From: Palsa-504 sp963789225
GTDB lineage: Bacteria > Actinomycetota > Actinomycetes > Streptosporangiales > Streptosporangiaceae
Reading direction: 5' to 3'
Length of the DNA: 64,000 nucleotides
Assembly: GCA_963789225.1 (NCBI GenBank)
Contig: CAWBKD010000015.1
Span: 310,001 to 374,000, forward strand
This document shows positions 26,205 through 34,991 of this stretch, piece by piece. Position numbers and translations under genes: made by a program. The notes under the pieces are model-generated. The model was given only the letters and a program-made list of their open reading frames with translations. It did no database searches and was not told the DNA's origin. Position 1 is the first letter of the stretch; each line of letters begins with the position of its first letter.

Positions 26205-28868
26205 TCAGTCGAGTGCCTGCCGAGCGACAGATGATGGTTGGCGCCCGGCGAGGATCCAGCTGGCCAGGGCGGCTGCGACGGGGACGCCGACCACGGTGAT
26301 GGTGAGGTCGAGAACTGGCACCCGGCTCAGCGCGGAGAGGTCGCTGCGGTGGCCGGCGGCTAGGGCCAGGTAGGCCGCGGCCGAGCCGAGGAGCGCGCCC
26401 AGCAGGGCCAGGGTGCCGGCGGTGGTGGCGGTCAGGGTGCGCCGGGTGGTGCGGGCGGCTCCGATGGCGGTGAGGGTGCGCACGTCACCGGCGGCCTCGG
26501 CGCGGATCAGCCCCACCGCCATGGCCAGCACGCCCAGGGCGATCAGGGCTCCGGCGGCCGTCGCCACGGTTCTAGTTGTGGCCAGTGAGGCCTGGGTGTT
26601 CCTTGACTCGATGGTCAGGCCTGCTTTGGCGGCCGCATCGCGTGCGGCCGCGATTTGCGCGGGTTGCAGGGGCCGGGCGGACTGGATCATCCAGCCGGAC
26701 TGGATCGGCGTCCAGTGCTCGTAACGCAGGCCGTTCAGCGTGATCAGGGAGGTGGGTTCGGAGGTGTAGTTGGGGACACGAATGCGCTGGATGTTCGTGG
26801 CGTTGGTAATGGTGGTGATGGTGGTTAGGACATCTTGCCCGGCCTGGACGGTGAGGATGTCGGTGGCCGGGCCGATCGTCGCCGGATTGATGCCGAGGAG
26901 GCGGAGCACCGCAGGCGTGGCGACGTACAGAACGACCGAGGAGTAGACCCCGTTGCGGCCGGCGGCCGGGTCTACCGGGGCGTTCAGGCTGACCACCGGC
27001 TGCTGGCCGTCCGGCTGCGGCCTGGCGGCCGGGTTGACGGGCATGTCGAGGGGGATTACCTCGGCGCCGCCCAGCGATCCGGCGATCCGGTCCACCGCGG
27101 CAGAGAGGGCGCTCAGCTCGGCAGGCGTCCGGACGGGCACCAGTTGGTTATCGTCCGGCTGGCCGATCCAGATCTCCATCTGGTTGTCCGGCAGGTTGCC
27201 TGCGTCGGCCGCGTTGGTGGCGGCGGCCAAGCTGATCATGATCGCGACGGCGATCCCCAGGGCCAGGCTGATCGCGGCCAGTGCCGCGGCTGAGCGGGCC
27301 TGGTACCTGGCCAGGTCACGCAGCGCAAGTCGCACTGCTACTGGAGCCCGGCGGCCGGCCGCGGTCAGGAGCCGGATGCTCAGCGGGCTGATGAACGAGA
27401 TGCCCAGAGCCATAGCCAGCGCGCCGAGGATGATCAGCGGGCCGCTGGTCTGGTTGGCCAGGGCGAGGCAGGCCAGGGACACCACGATCAGCAGCACGCC
27501 CACGATGGCAGTACGGTGCGCTGGCCTGGGCTGAAGCGGCCGGGCGGACAGGGCGTTGACGACCGGGACACGGGAGGCGGCCCGCGCTGGCCACCAGGCC
27601 GCGGCGACCGCCGTCAGTATCGCCAGCAGCATGGCCAGCGCGACCAGGTCCCAGGGGACCGTGAACCTGTCGATCACGTGACCTGCGAACGCTTGCAGGT
27701 GGGGGGCGGCCACGAACCACGCGGCCAGGCCGGTGACCGCGCCGGTCACGGCGGCGAGGATGCCCACCAGCGCTCCGCCTGCGACCATGACCATCCGAAG
27801 CTGCCTTGACGTCGCCCCGATGACCGCGAGCATGCCGAGCTGGCGCTGGCGGCGCGCGGCGATGACGGCGAAGGCTGCAGCGGCGACCAAGGAGACCAGC
27901 ACCATCAGGACCGTGACCGCGCCGAGCGTGCCGGCCGCGACCGCACCCTGGGTGCTGGGGTTGGGTGCCTGCCACACCAGCTGGCCCCGGAACGTGCTTC
28001 TGAAGGCGCTGAAGGCGGCCGGGCTGGCGTCCAGCAGGACCGTTACCTCTTGGGCCTGGCCAACGGCCGACAGCGGGACCAGCGCGAACTGGTCGTTCAG
28101 GTCGCCGGGGTTCTCGACGATGCCGGTCACCCGCTGGTGGTGGCCGGGCAGGGATAGCACGGAGCCGATGTGGACCTGAAGATCCTGCGCTAGTCCGCTG
28201 GTGACGGCGACCTGCCCGGCTCCCGAGGGGTAGTGCCCCTGCACCAGGGCGAGCATCGGGCCGCTGTAGGGGCCGTCCGGGCTCATCGCCCGGAACTCGA
28301 CGGTCTGGGTCGAGCCGGGGATGGGTACGAACCGGCGACCGATCACCTCGATGGCGGCAAACGCCTTCCTGACGGCCGCGATGTCCGCGGTCATGGTCCG
28401 CTGACTGGTCCCGGCGAACTGCAGGAGGTAGTCGGCGGAGCCGAACTGCGGATTGGGCAGGGGCGACACGTTATAGGCGGTCGCCACGCCGAAGACGGCG
28501 GCCGCGACGGTCAGGGCCAGCAGCGCCAGCACCAGGATCTGCTGCCGCCATTCCCGGCGGAGGAGCCGCCTGGCCCACCGGGTCATGACCCGCCGGCCAG
28601 CGGTGCCGCCGCTGACGGGGCCGCCAATGACGGTGCCGCCAATGACGGTGCCGCCGCTGACAGGGCCGTCGCTGACATGGCCGCCAATGACGGGGCCGTC
28701 GCTGACATGGCCAGGAAGGAGCGGGCGGTCGCTGACAGGGCCGCCAATGACGGGGCCGTCGCTGACATGGCCAGGAAGGAGCGGGCGGTCGCTGACAGGG
28801 CCGCCAATGACGGGGCCGTCGCTGACATGGCCAGGAAGGAGCGGGCGGTCGGGCAGCACGGCGCTCAC
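26205..28868 (-). CDS. FtsX-like ABC transporter permease with repeated N-terminal extension
   Basis: 887 residues. The conserved permease begins near residue 95 (TRWARRLLRREWRQQILVLA), followed by a large extracytoplasmic domain. Two FtsX/MacB-type core regions contain GTLGAVTVLMVLVSLVAAAA near 320 and AAGALIALGVLAMAVGLIRA near 765. Before it lie about 90 residues built from 20-residue repeats (SDRPLLPGHVSDGPVIGGPV). The GTG start overlaps the ATPase stop (GTGA) and is preceded by GGAG, so the extension is probably translated. Such permeases export or extract lipids, peptides or antibiotics. It forms an operon with the ATPase and lies divergent to a two-component system, a layout often linked to envelope stress. 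Confidence 0.88.
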   Translation of the reverse strand: MSAVLPDRPLLPGHVSDGPVIGGPVSDRPLLPGHVSDGPVIGGPVSDRPLLPGHVSDGPVIGGHVSDGPVSGGTVIGGTVIGGPVSGGTAGRRVMTRWARRLLRREWRQQILVLALLALTVAAAVFGVATAYNVSPLPNPQFGSADYLLQFAGTSQRTMTADIAAVRKAFAAIEVIGRRFVPIPGSTQTVEFRAMSPDGPYSGPMLALVQGHYPSGAGQVAVTSGLAQDLQVHIGSVLSLPGHHQRVTGIVENPGDLNDQFALVPLSAVGQAQEVTVLLDASPAAFSAFRSTFRGQLVWQAPNPSTQGAVAAGTLGAVTVLMVLVSLVAAAAFAVIAARRQRQLGMLAVIGATSRQLRMVMVAGGALVGILAAVTGAVTGLAAWFVAAPHLQAFAGHVIDRFTVPWDLVALAMLLAILTAVAAAWWPARAASRVPVVNALSARPLQPRPAHRTAIVGVLLIVVSLACLALANQTSGPLIILGALAMALGISFISPLSIRLLTAAGRRAPVAVRLALRDLARYQARSAAALAAISLALGIAVAIMISLAAATNAADAGNLPDNQMEIWIGQPDDNQLVPVRTPAELSALSAAVDRIAGSLGGAEVIPLDMPVNPAARPQPDGQQPVVSLNAPVDPAAGRNGVYSSVVLYVATPAVLRLLGINPATIGPATDILTVQAGQDVLTTITTITNATNIQRIRVPNYTSEPTSLITLNGLRYEHWTPIQSGWMIQSARPLQPAQIAAARDAAAKAGLTIESRNTQASLATTRTVATAAGALIALGVLAMAVGLIRAEAAGDVRTLTAIGAARTTRRTLTATTAGTLALLGALLGSAAAYLALAAGHRSDLSALSRVPVLDLTITVVGVPVAAALASWILAGRQPSSVARQALD
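28601..28860 (+). repeat. Tandem repeat, 60-bp units in the permease 5' end
   Basis: Units at 28681-28740 and 28741-28800 are identical (beginning CCGCCAATGACGGGGCCGTC), and a third of about 51 bp runs to 28851. Shorter 15-18 bp variants (CCGCCAATGACGGTG) precede them from 28601. All lengths are multiples of three, so the gene's frame is kept. It is a likely site of copy-number change. Confidence 0.95.
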
Positions 28869-29572
28869 CTCCGCGCCCCTGAAGTGAGCAGGGGATCCTG
28901 ATCGATGACCTGCCCATCTCGCAGGAACACCACCCGGTCGGCGCGCGCCGCCAGCTGCGCGTCATGGGTCACGACCACGCCGGCTATCCCGCGCCTGCAG
29001 ATGGCGAGCATCAGCGACATGACCACCTCGGCGTTGGCCGAGTCCAGGGCGCCCGTCGGCTCATCGGCGAGCAGGAGCTTGCGGTCACCGACCACCGCGC
29101 GGGCGATCGCCACGCGCTGGCGCTCCCCGCCGGACAGCTCATCGGGGAAATGGTGAGCCCGCTCGGCGAGGCCCAGCTCGGCCAGGGCCTTCATCCCGGT
29201 CGCGTGCGCGGCCTTCGCAGATATGCCGTCCAGTTCCAGCGGAACGGTGACGTTCTCTAGCGCGGTAAACCCGGCCAGCAGGTTGAAGTCCTGGAAGACG
29301 TAGCCGATGCGGCGTCGGCGCAGCCTCGCCTGATCGTTGGGCGACAGGTGCGTTAGATCGGTTCCCATCACCAGGACCTGGCCGCTCGTGGGTTCCTCCA
29401 GGCTTCCGGCGATGGTGAGCAGGGAGCTCTTGCCCGAGCCGCTCGGGCCCATGACCGCCACCAGCTCACTGGCGCGGACCGACAGGTTCACCTGCCGGAG
29501 AGCATTTACCTGGGCGGGGCCGGTCCCGTAGACCTTCGACACCTCGCGCAGTTCAAGCACGGTCGTCGTCAT
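28865..29572 (-). CDS. ABC transporter ATPase (MacB/LolD type)
   Basis: 235 residues from ATG 29572, after GAGGA. Walker A is MGPSGSGKSSLL, the Q-loop is VFQDFNLLAGF, the signature is LSGGERQRVAIARA, Walker B is LLLADEPTGALD and the switch His is in VVVTHDAQLA. This is the single-domain ATPase that powers the FtsX-like permease encoded next. The upstream in-frame extension to 30085 lies antisense to the histidine kinase gene and is not believed. Confidence 0.95.
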   Translation of the reverse strand: MTTTVLELREVSKVYGTGPAQVNALRQVNLSVRASELVAVMGPSGSGKSSLLTIAGSLEEPTSGQVLVMGTDLTHLSPNDQARLRRRRIGYVFQDFNLLAGFTALENVTVPLELDGISAKAAHATGMKALAELGLAERAHHFPDELSGGERQRVAIARAVVGDRKLLLADEPTGALDSANAEVVMSLMLAICRRGIAGVVVTHDAQLAARADRVVFLRDGQVIDQDPLLTSGARR

Positions 29573-29730
29573 CGTTCCTCCACTCGTGCTGTCCGTCGAC
29601 GCTGCCAAGGCTGCCTGGCGGACCACGGCTGGGTCGTCACACCACGGAGCCGAATCTGCGGTCATACGACGGTGGCAGTCCGGCCCGGCTACCAGGCGAA
29701 CTGATACCTGGGTATGACCACGCTGGGGTG

Positions 29731-31092
29731 ATGAGCGGGCGGGCCCCGGCGGCCTACCCTGAGATCGTGAAGGCGAGGCCCGGCACGGCACCGGCAGCGA
29801 GCAGTGCGCGACGACTGGCGCGCCAAGTGTGGCGCGGGCTGATCCAGGTGCTGACGGGCCCCGATGCGGCACCCGCGTGGTGGCGGCCGCCGTGGCAGCG
29901 CCGGGTGTACATCGAGCTGAGCGTGGCCACGCTGGTGCTGGGCGTGGCGAACCTGACCAGCGTGCACTCCGTGCCCACCGCCACCCCTGCTCCCCCAGGT
30001 TCCTGCCGCGCCAGCCCCTGTTACGCCCTCCATTACCCGCCGCTGGGCGTCGGTCCGCTGCTCCTAGCCGTGGTGGTGGTGACACCGCTGCTGCTGGCGG
30101 CCCGGTATCCGCTACTTGGCTGGCGGATCGGGTGGGTTGCGCTGCTACTTTCTCCGCTGGTCCCCGGGCAGTGGCGGGGAGGCTGGCCGTGGGGCCCGGC
30201 GCAACTGCTGGTGACGCTGGCGGTGTTCGGCGTGGCCGGGGTTCGCTATGGCCGTCCGGTGCTGTGGTGGATGTGGGCCCTGAGCCTCATCCCCTGGTGG
30301 CTGTGGCTCGCGAGGGATCTGACGGACCTGAACGGCCCGATCGGCGCCACCATCGTGTTCACCGCCGCGACGATCGCGCTGGACAGCATCGGTTCCCGGT
30401 GGCGGGCCCAGCGGGCCCTGGCCGCCCAGACCGAGCGCACCGAGCTGGAACGGGCCCGGCGGGCGGTGCTGGAGGAGCGCGCCCGAATCGCGCGGGAACT
30501 GCACGACGTGGTCGCGCACCATATGTCGCTGATCGCGGTGCGGGCGGAGACCGCGCCGTACCGCCTCAGCGATCTGCCCGAATCAGCCCGCGCCGAGTTC
30601 GGCTCGCTGAGTGACGTGGCACGCGAGGCCCTGACGGAGATGCGGCGGCTGCTCGGCGTGTTGCGCCACGACGAGCCCGCCGGACTCGCGCCGCAGCCCC
30701 AGCTATCGGACCTGCCCACGCTGGTCGATACCGCTCGGCAGGCCGGGGTATCGGTCGAGCTGTCCGTACCGCGCGCGCTGGACCAGGTGCCTTCCGGCGT
30801 CGCGCTGTGCGCCTACCGGATCGTGCAGGAATCGCTGTCCAACGCCAGCCAGCACGCCCCCGGGGCCGCGGTCACCGTGTCGGTGGACCATGGCGCGGAT
30901 GCGGTCCTGCTGCGGGTAGCTAACGGACCCGGCGGGTCCGCCGGGCCGTCGCCGCGCGAACACGGGCCAGGACACGGGCTGACCGGGATGCGCGAGCGAG
31001 TGGCGCTGCTTGGCGGCTCGTTGTCGGCCGGGCCGGCGCCCGACGGCGGCTACGAGGTCTGCGCCGTCCTCCCGTTCGGTCGCACGCCATGA
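29731..31092 (+). CDS. Sensor histidine kinase (NarL-type, HisKA_3)
   Basis: About 453 residues. Four to five membrane segments lie in the N-terminal half (LSVATLVLGVANL; VGPLLLAVVVVTPLLLA; GWVALLLSPLVPG; LLVTLAVFGVAGV). Then comes a short coiled region and the phosphoacceptor box RARIARELHDVVAHHMSLIA. The HATPase has N-box YRIVQESLSNASQHAP and G-box GHGLTGMRERV. ATG 29731 is used; GTG 29767 is an alternative. It overlaps the response regulator gene by 4 nt and faces away from the ABC operon, which it may control. Confidence 0.93.
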   Translation: MSGRAPAAYPEIVKARPGTAPAASSARRLARQVWRGLIQVLTGPDAAPAWWRPPWQRRVYIELSVATLVLGVANLTSVHSVPTATPAPPGSCRASPCYALHYPPLGVGPLLLAVVVVTPLLLAARYPLLGWRIGWVALLLSPLVPGQWRGGWPWGPAQLLVTLAVFGVAGVRYGRPVLWWMWALSLIPWWLWLARDLTDLNGPIGATIVFTAATIALDSIGSRWRAQRALAAQTERTELERARRAVLEERARIARELHDVVAHHMSLIAVRAETAPYRLSDLPESARAEFGSLSDVAREALTEMRRLLGVLRHDEPAGLAPQPQLSDLPTLVDTARQAGVSVELSVPRALDQVPSGVALCAYRIVQESLSNASQHAPGAAVTVSVDHGADAVLLRVANGPGGSAGPSPREHGPGHGLTGMRERVALLGGSLSAGPAPDGGYEVCAVLPFGRTP

Positions 31093-31856
31093 AGGCGCGG
31101 GGCCTGGGGGTGGGGGGCGAAGAGGTGGCACCGACTGGGTGGGCCGGTGACGCGCCAGCCGACGGCGGACTCACCCGGTGTCTGATCACCGACGACCAGG
31201 CGATGGTCAGGGAGGGCTTCGCTGCGGTACTTACCGCCCAGCCAGACTTGGTCGTGGTGGGGCAGGCCGCTGACGGAGCCGACGCGATCCGCCAGGCCCG
31301 GCACCTGCAGCCCGACGTCATCCTGATGGACGTGCGGATGCCGGTCATGGACGGGCTGCAGGCCACCCGCGAGATCCTCCGCGCCGCACCAAGCCCGGAC
31401 CGGCCGCGGGTGCTCATGCTCACCACGTTCGACCTCGACGACTACGTGTATCAGGCGCTGCGGGCCGGCGCGAGCGGCTTCCTGCTCAAGGACGCCACCT
31501 CCGCCGAACTGATCCATGCGGTCCGCGTGGTAGCCGCCGGCGACGCCCTGCTCGCCCCGTCGGTGACCCGCCGGCTCATCGCCGACTTCGCGCGCCAGCC
31601 GCGCTCGGACCCGCCGTTCCCCACCGCCACCCTGGCCGCGCTGACCCACCGCGAGTCCGAAGTGCTGCGGTTGATCGCCCGCGGCATGTCCAACGCCGAG
31701 ATCAGCGACGCCCTGGTCATCGCCCAGCAGACCACCAAGACCCATATCGGCCGCATCCTGGCCAAGCTGAACCTCCGCGACCGCGCTCAGGCCGTCGTGC
31801 TCGCCTACGAAACCGGCCTCGTTACCCCGGGCGGATCTGGCGTGCGCGAGCCATAG
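31089..31856 (+). CDS. LuxR/NarL-family response regulator
   Basis: 255 residues. A receiver domain after a 28-residue leader has acidic residues in CLITDDQAMVREGF, the phosphorylated Asp in DVILMDVRMPVMDG, Thr in VLMLTTFDLDDY and Lys in GFLLKDATS. The C-terminal helix-turn-helix is LTHRESEVLRLIARGMSNAE and KTHIGRILAKLNLRDRAQAV. The start ATG overlaps the kinase stop. Targets probably include the divergent ABC exporter genes, by analogy with other such loci. Confidence 0.95.
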   Translation: MKARGLGVGGEEVAPTGWAGDAPADGGLTRCLITDDQAMVREGFAAVLTAQPDLVVVGQAADGADAIRQARHLQPDVILMDVRMPVMDGLQATREILRAAPSPDRPRVLMLTTFDLDDYVYQALRAGASGFLLKDATSAELIHAVRVVAAGDALLAPSVTRRLIADFARQPRSDPPFPTATLAALTHRESEVLRLIARGMSNAEISDALVIAQQTTKTHIGRILAKLNLRDRAQAVVLAYETGLVTPGGSGVREP

Positions 31857-31957
31857 TCCATTCTGTGCCGGCGTGCGATGCTTGTTCGTGAGGCTATAGC
31901 GACCTCAGGCGGCTGGTGGGATGCGAGAACGCTACCGGCGACGCGGAAGGGGCTGGC

Positions 31958-32083
31958 ATGGCACGAGAACACGTCATCGACCCGTCCGTCGTTCATCACC
32001 AGTGGGATCTGGACCTGGAGCCGCTGCTGGCGATTGATTCGGTGACACGGTTCACTTCGATCTCGCTCTCGGTTGAGGTGTGA
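31958..32083 (+). pseudogene. Acetamidase/formamidase family, N-terminal remnant
   Basis: The ATG-initiated frame reads REHVIDPSVVHHQWDLDLEP followed by L-L-A-I-D-S. This resembles the N-terminus of acetamidase/formamidase enzymes, where a V-H-x-x-W-D motif is followed by a D-S-G-D-T-V strand. Just after A-I-D-S a missing base shifts the frame; the other frame continues G-D-T-V-H-F-D-L-A-L-G before stopping. The rest of the gene is absent. It is a decayed fragment of about 40 codons. Confidence 0.55.
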
Positions 32084-32089
32084 GCGGCG

Positions 32090-32959
32090 GTGGAGGGCCA
32101 CATCGAGGTCCCGGGCGGGCGGGTCTGGTACCGGATCGCGGGAGCGGACCAGCCTGGTACTCCCCTGCTCTGCCTGCACGGCGGCCCCGGCATGCCGCAC
32201 GACTACCTGGAGCCGCTGGAAGACCTCGCGGTGAGCCGGCCGGTCATCTTCTACGATCAGCTCGGCTGCGGGAGATCCGACCGCCCGGCCGACGACTCGC
32301 TGTGGACCTTCGGCCGGTTCGTCGAGGAACTGGCCGTGGTCCGGGCCGCGCTGGGGCTCGAGCGACCGCACTTGTTCGGCAATTCATGGGGAGGCTGGCT
32401 CGCGCTGCAGTACACCCTCGACCGCAGGCCGCAACTCGCCAGCCTGATCCTGTCCAGCTGCCCCCCGAGCGTGCCGCGCTGGATCGCCGACTGCGCACAG
32501 CTGCGGGACGAGCTTGACGAGCCGGTGCGTGCCGTGCTCGACGGGCACGAAGCGGAGGGCTACTTCTCGTGCCCCGAGTACCAGTGGGCGATCACCCACT
32601 TCTACCGGCGGCACCTGTGCCGGCAGGATCCCTGGCCCGCGTGCGTGGAGCGGACCTTCGCCGGCCTCGGCGGTGACGTCTACCTGACGATGTGGGGTCC
32701 CAGCGAGTTCGGGCCTGTGACCGGGCGCCTGCGCGACTGGGACGTCACGGACCGGCTCCACGAGATCCGGGTGCCAGCGCTCGTCACCGGCGGCAGGTAC
32801 GACGAGGCGCGCCCGGCGCACGTGGCCATGCTGGCCTACGGGATCCCCCAGGCCGAGCTCGTCATCTTCGAGAACAGTTCGCACATGGCGTTCATCGAGG
32901 AGCGTGAACGGTACCTGGGTGTCGTCGGCGACTTTCTCACCCGGACTGAGGCAGGGTAA
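32090..32959 (+). CDS. Alpha/beta hydrolase, proline iminopeptidase-like (S33)
   Basis: 289 residues from GTG 32090. The oxyanion motif LCLHGGPGMPHDYLE lies near residue 30, the nucleophile Ser is in HLFGNSWGGWLALQYT near 116, the Asp in VTGGRYDEARPAHV near 240 and the His in FENSSHMAFIEE near 268. The HGGPG plus GxSxGG pattern is typical of S33 peptidases that release N-terminal residues or hydrolyse amino-acid amides. Its 3' half lies antisense to the read-through end of the amine oxidase gene. Confidence 0.9.
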   Translation: MEGHIEVPGGRVWYRIAGADQPGTPLLCLHGGPGMPHDYLEPLEDLAVSRPVIFYDQLGCGRSDRPADDSLWTFGRFVEELAVVRAALGLERPHLFGNSWGGWLALQYTLDRRPQLASLILSSCPPSVPRWIADCAQLRDELDEPVRAVLDGHEAEGYFSCPEYQWAITHFYRRHLCRQDPWPACVERTFAGLGGDVYLTMWGPSEFGPVTGRLRDWDVTDRLHEIRVPALVTGGRYDEARPAHVAMLAYGIPQAELVIFENSSHMAFIEERERYLGVVGDFLTRTEAG

Positions 32960-34897
32960 GGGGCGCGCAGCAATGCTCGTTCGGGATAAATGAGAGGGTG
33001 GGACGTCCAGGGTCGGGTTGCGGTCGAAGAAGCCGGTGGGCTTGAGGGTGAAGCCGCAGCGTGCGACCGGCATGACCGGCCAGTCTTCCGGGCGCGGTAC
33101 GTGCGTGGGGCCGAAGGTGTGCCACAGGACGATGTCGGTGCCGTCGATGTCCCGGTCGGCCGCGATGAACGCGGGGATCCCCCCTCCGCCGGGGTGCTGG
33201 TTCACGAAGTCCCCGGCCGGATAGCGTTCGGCTGGGTCGTACCTGGTCACCCACAGGTGGTTGGCCGCGAACCCGGCCCGGGCCGCCAGCGGGGAGGCGG
33301 GGTCGGCCAGCAGCACGGGCGCGGACTCCGGGTACAGCGTGTAGCTGACGGGACGGCCGAAGCGGTTCTGGCGGGAGGTGCTGACGATGCGCCAGGTCCT
33401 TCCTTTTGCGCCGTCCGCGCGCCGGCCCGCGTGTGACTCCCGGGTGAGGCGGGTCACCTCCTGCTCGATCGCGTTGCCGTAGGGGTTGTCCGGGCCGATG
33501 GGGCGGCCGGTGACGTCGACCTCCTCCACCGCGTTGGCGAGGCCGTCTACGGTCATGTCGAGCCGCGCGCTGAACAGGTGCTGGTGCGTGACGGCGGCCA
33601 GGCCGGGAGCGACCTCGGTGGAGTATTTGTGATCGCCGCCGGGATGGGCCGAGGTGAACAGGACGCCGGTGGCCTTGACCTCGTGCTCGATGGTGCCGTC
33701 CAGGTAGAAGTACCAGTAAAAGCCGTAGTCGTAGTTGCCGACCGTGGTGAAGTAGGACACCACGAGCCTGCGCTGCCGGCGCGATTGGGCCGAGCCGTTG
33801 AAGATGTCGGTGTGCTTCCAGAGGATGCCGAAGTCCTCTTCGTGGACGCAGATCGCGTTCGTGATGGTCTTGGGCTCGCCGGTGTCGTCCGTCACGGTCG
33901 CGTCCAGGTAAGCGATCTCGCCCAGGCAGTCGCAGCCCAGCTCGAGGGAGTTCGCCCACTTCCCGACTAGGTACTCGCCTGCGTCGAAGTACGCCTGCCA
34001 GTGGCGGAATTTCGGGTCTCCGTAGGGGACGACCATCTCGGGGATGGAGGCTCGGTAGATGAGCGGGCGTCCTTGCAGGCTGATCTGGTGGAGGGTCAGG
34101 CCTTCGCGCGCGTCGAAGCCGATCCGCAGCGACCAGTCCTGCCAGCGCAGCAGGTGGCCGTCCAGGGTGAAGCTGGGTCCCTCCGGCTGGGTGATCTCGA
34201 TGGGGCGCAGGCTGGTGCGTTGGGGGCCGCGGACCGCCTCGTCGTCGTAGTCACCGGACTCTTTGGGGACCGGCAGCTCCCACTCGTCGGTGATCTTGAA
34301 GACCTGCTTGGTTACGAGGTCCACGTAGGCGGCGATGCCGTCGACCGGGTGCGCCCAGGCCAGATCGTGTTCATTGGCCTGGACGAACGCGAGCACGCGG
34401 ACCATCCGCCGCCGGTCGTCGTCGGGTGGGCCGAACGCGCCCGCGGTGATCGGGCAGGTGCGGATCTTGCTGACGTCGTCCAGGCCGCGCCGGGCCATGG
34501 CCGCGCGCCAGTCCGGGTCGGCCTTGACGATCTCGTCCACGGCTTCGTAGTCGCTGTCGACGATCGGCAGCTGGCCGTCGGTGCGGGTGGCCAGCGTGCG
34601 CGCGCTGACCACCCGCTGGTCTTGGAGCGAGACCACAACGTCGGTGGACTCGCCGGTGTCGAGGTTGATGAGGAACGCTCTTAGTCTTCGTTCGGCTGTC
34701 CTGGGGCTCCCTGCTAGCACGTCGTCCTTGGGCGGTTCCTCTAGGCCGTAGTAGGCAAACCTGGTCGGGCCGGCCAGCAGGCCGACGGCTGCCATGATCT
34801 CCCGCCCGGCCAGGTATTCGGCGGCGGTGGCCGGGTCGAGCGGGTGCGCGGGCTGGGCGTGGGACGTCTGGTCCGCTCGGAGGGCTGTATCGGTCAT
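32384..34897 (-). CDS. Copper amine oxidase, native stop lost
   Basis: The conserved protein spans about residues 1-645 (34897 to about 32990). It has the catalytic-base region WQAYFDAGEYLVGKW, the topaquinone site TVGNYDYGFYWYF (the Tyr is converted to TPQ), copper-ligand histidines in THQHLFSARLDM and a third His in GPTHVPRPEDW. The enzyme oxidises primary amines to aldehydes with release of ammonia and H2O2. Family members end close to N-P-x-L-D-V-P. Here the frame stays open after D-V-P-P-S-H for 190 further codons, antisense to the hydrolase gene, to 32384. The tail looks non-native. It is encoded just downstream of an APC permease, probably in one operon. Confidence 0.85.
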   Translation of the reverse strand: MTDTALRADQTSHAQPAHPLDPATAAEYLAGREIMAAVGLLAGPTRFAYYGLEEPPKDDVLAGSPRTAERRLRAFLINLDTGESTDVVVSLQDQRVVSARTLATRTDGQLPIVDSDYEAVDEIVKADPDWRAAMARRGLDDVSKIRTCPITAGAFGPPDDDRRRMVRVLAFVQANEHDLAWAHPVDGIAAYVDLVTKQVFKITDEWELPVPKESGDYDDEAVRGPQRTSLRPIEITQPEGPSFTLDGHLLRWQDWSLRIGFDAREGLTLHQISLQGRPLIYRASIPEMVVPYGDPKFRHWQAYFDAGEYLVGKWANSLELGCDCLGEIAYLDATVTDDTGEPKTITNAICVHEEDFGILWKHTDIFNGSAQSRRQRRLVVSYFTTVGNYDYGFYWYFYLDGTIEHEVKATGVLFTSAHPGGDHKYSTEVAPGLAAVTHQHLFSARLDMTVDGLANAVEEVDVTGRPIGPDNPYGNAIEQEVTRLTRESHAGRRADGAKGRTWRIVSTSRQNRFGRPVSYTLYPESAPVLLADPASPLAARAGFAANHLWVTRYDPAERYPAGDFVNQHPGGGGIPAFIAADRDIDGTDIVLWHTFGPTHVPRPEDWPVMPVARCGFTLKPTGFFDRNPTLDVPPSHLSRTSIAARPLPCLSPGEKVADDTQVPFTLLDERHVRTVLEDDELGLGDPVGQHGHVRRARLVVPAAGDERWHPDLVEPVRDVPVAQAPGHRPELAGTPHRQVDVTAEAGEGPLHARGPGILPAQVPPVEVGDRPLVLGAREVALRFVPVEHGTHRLVKLVPQLCAVGDPARHARGAAGQDQAGELRPAVEGVLQREPASP

Positions 34898-34991
34898 CTC
34901 AAAATCTCCCTATATCCGAACGGGCGGCCGATCCGGGCCCGGTTAGCTGGCTGCCCCGGTGGCGGCGGTTGTCACCACCGGGGCCGGTTGC

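Noticed and set aside
28601..28860. CRISPR array
   Set aside because: The repeats are contiguous 60-bp units without variable spacers and they keep the reading frame of the permease gene.
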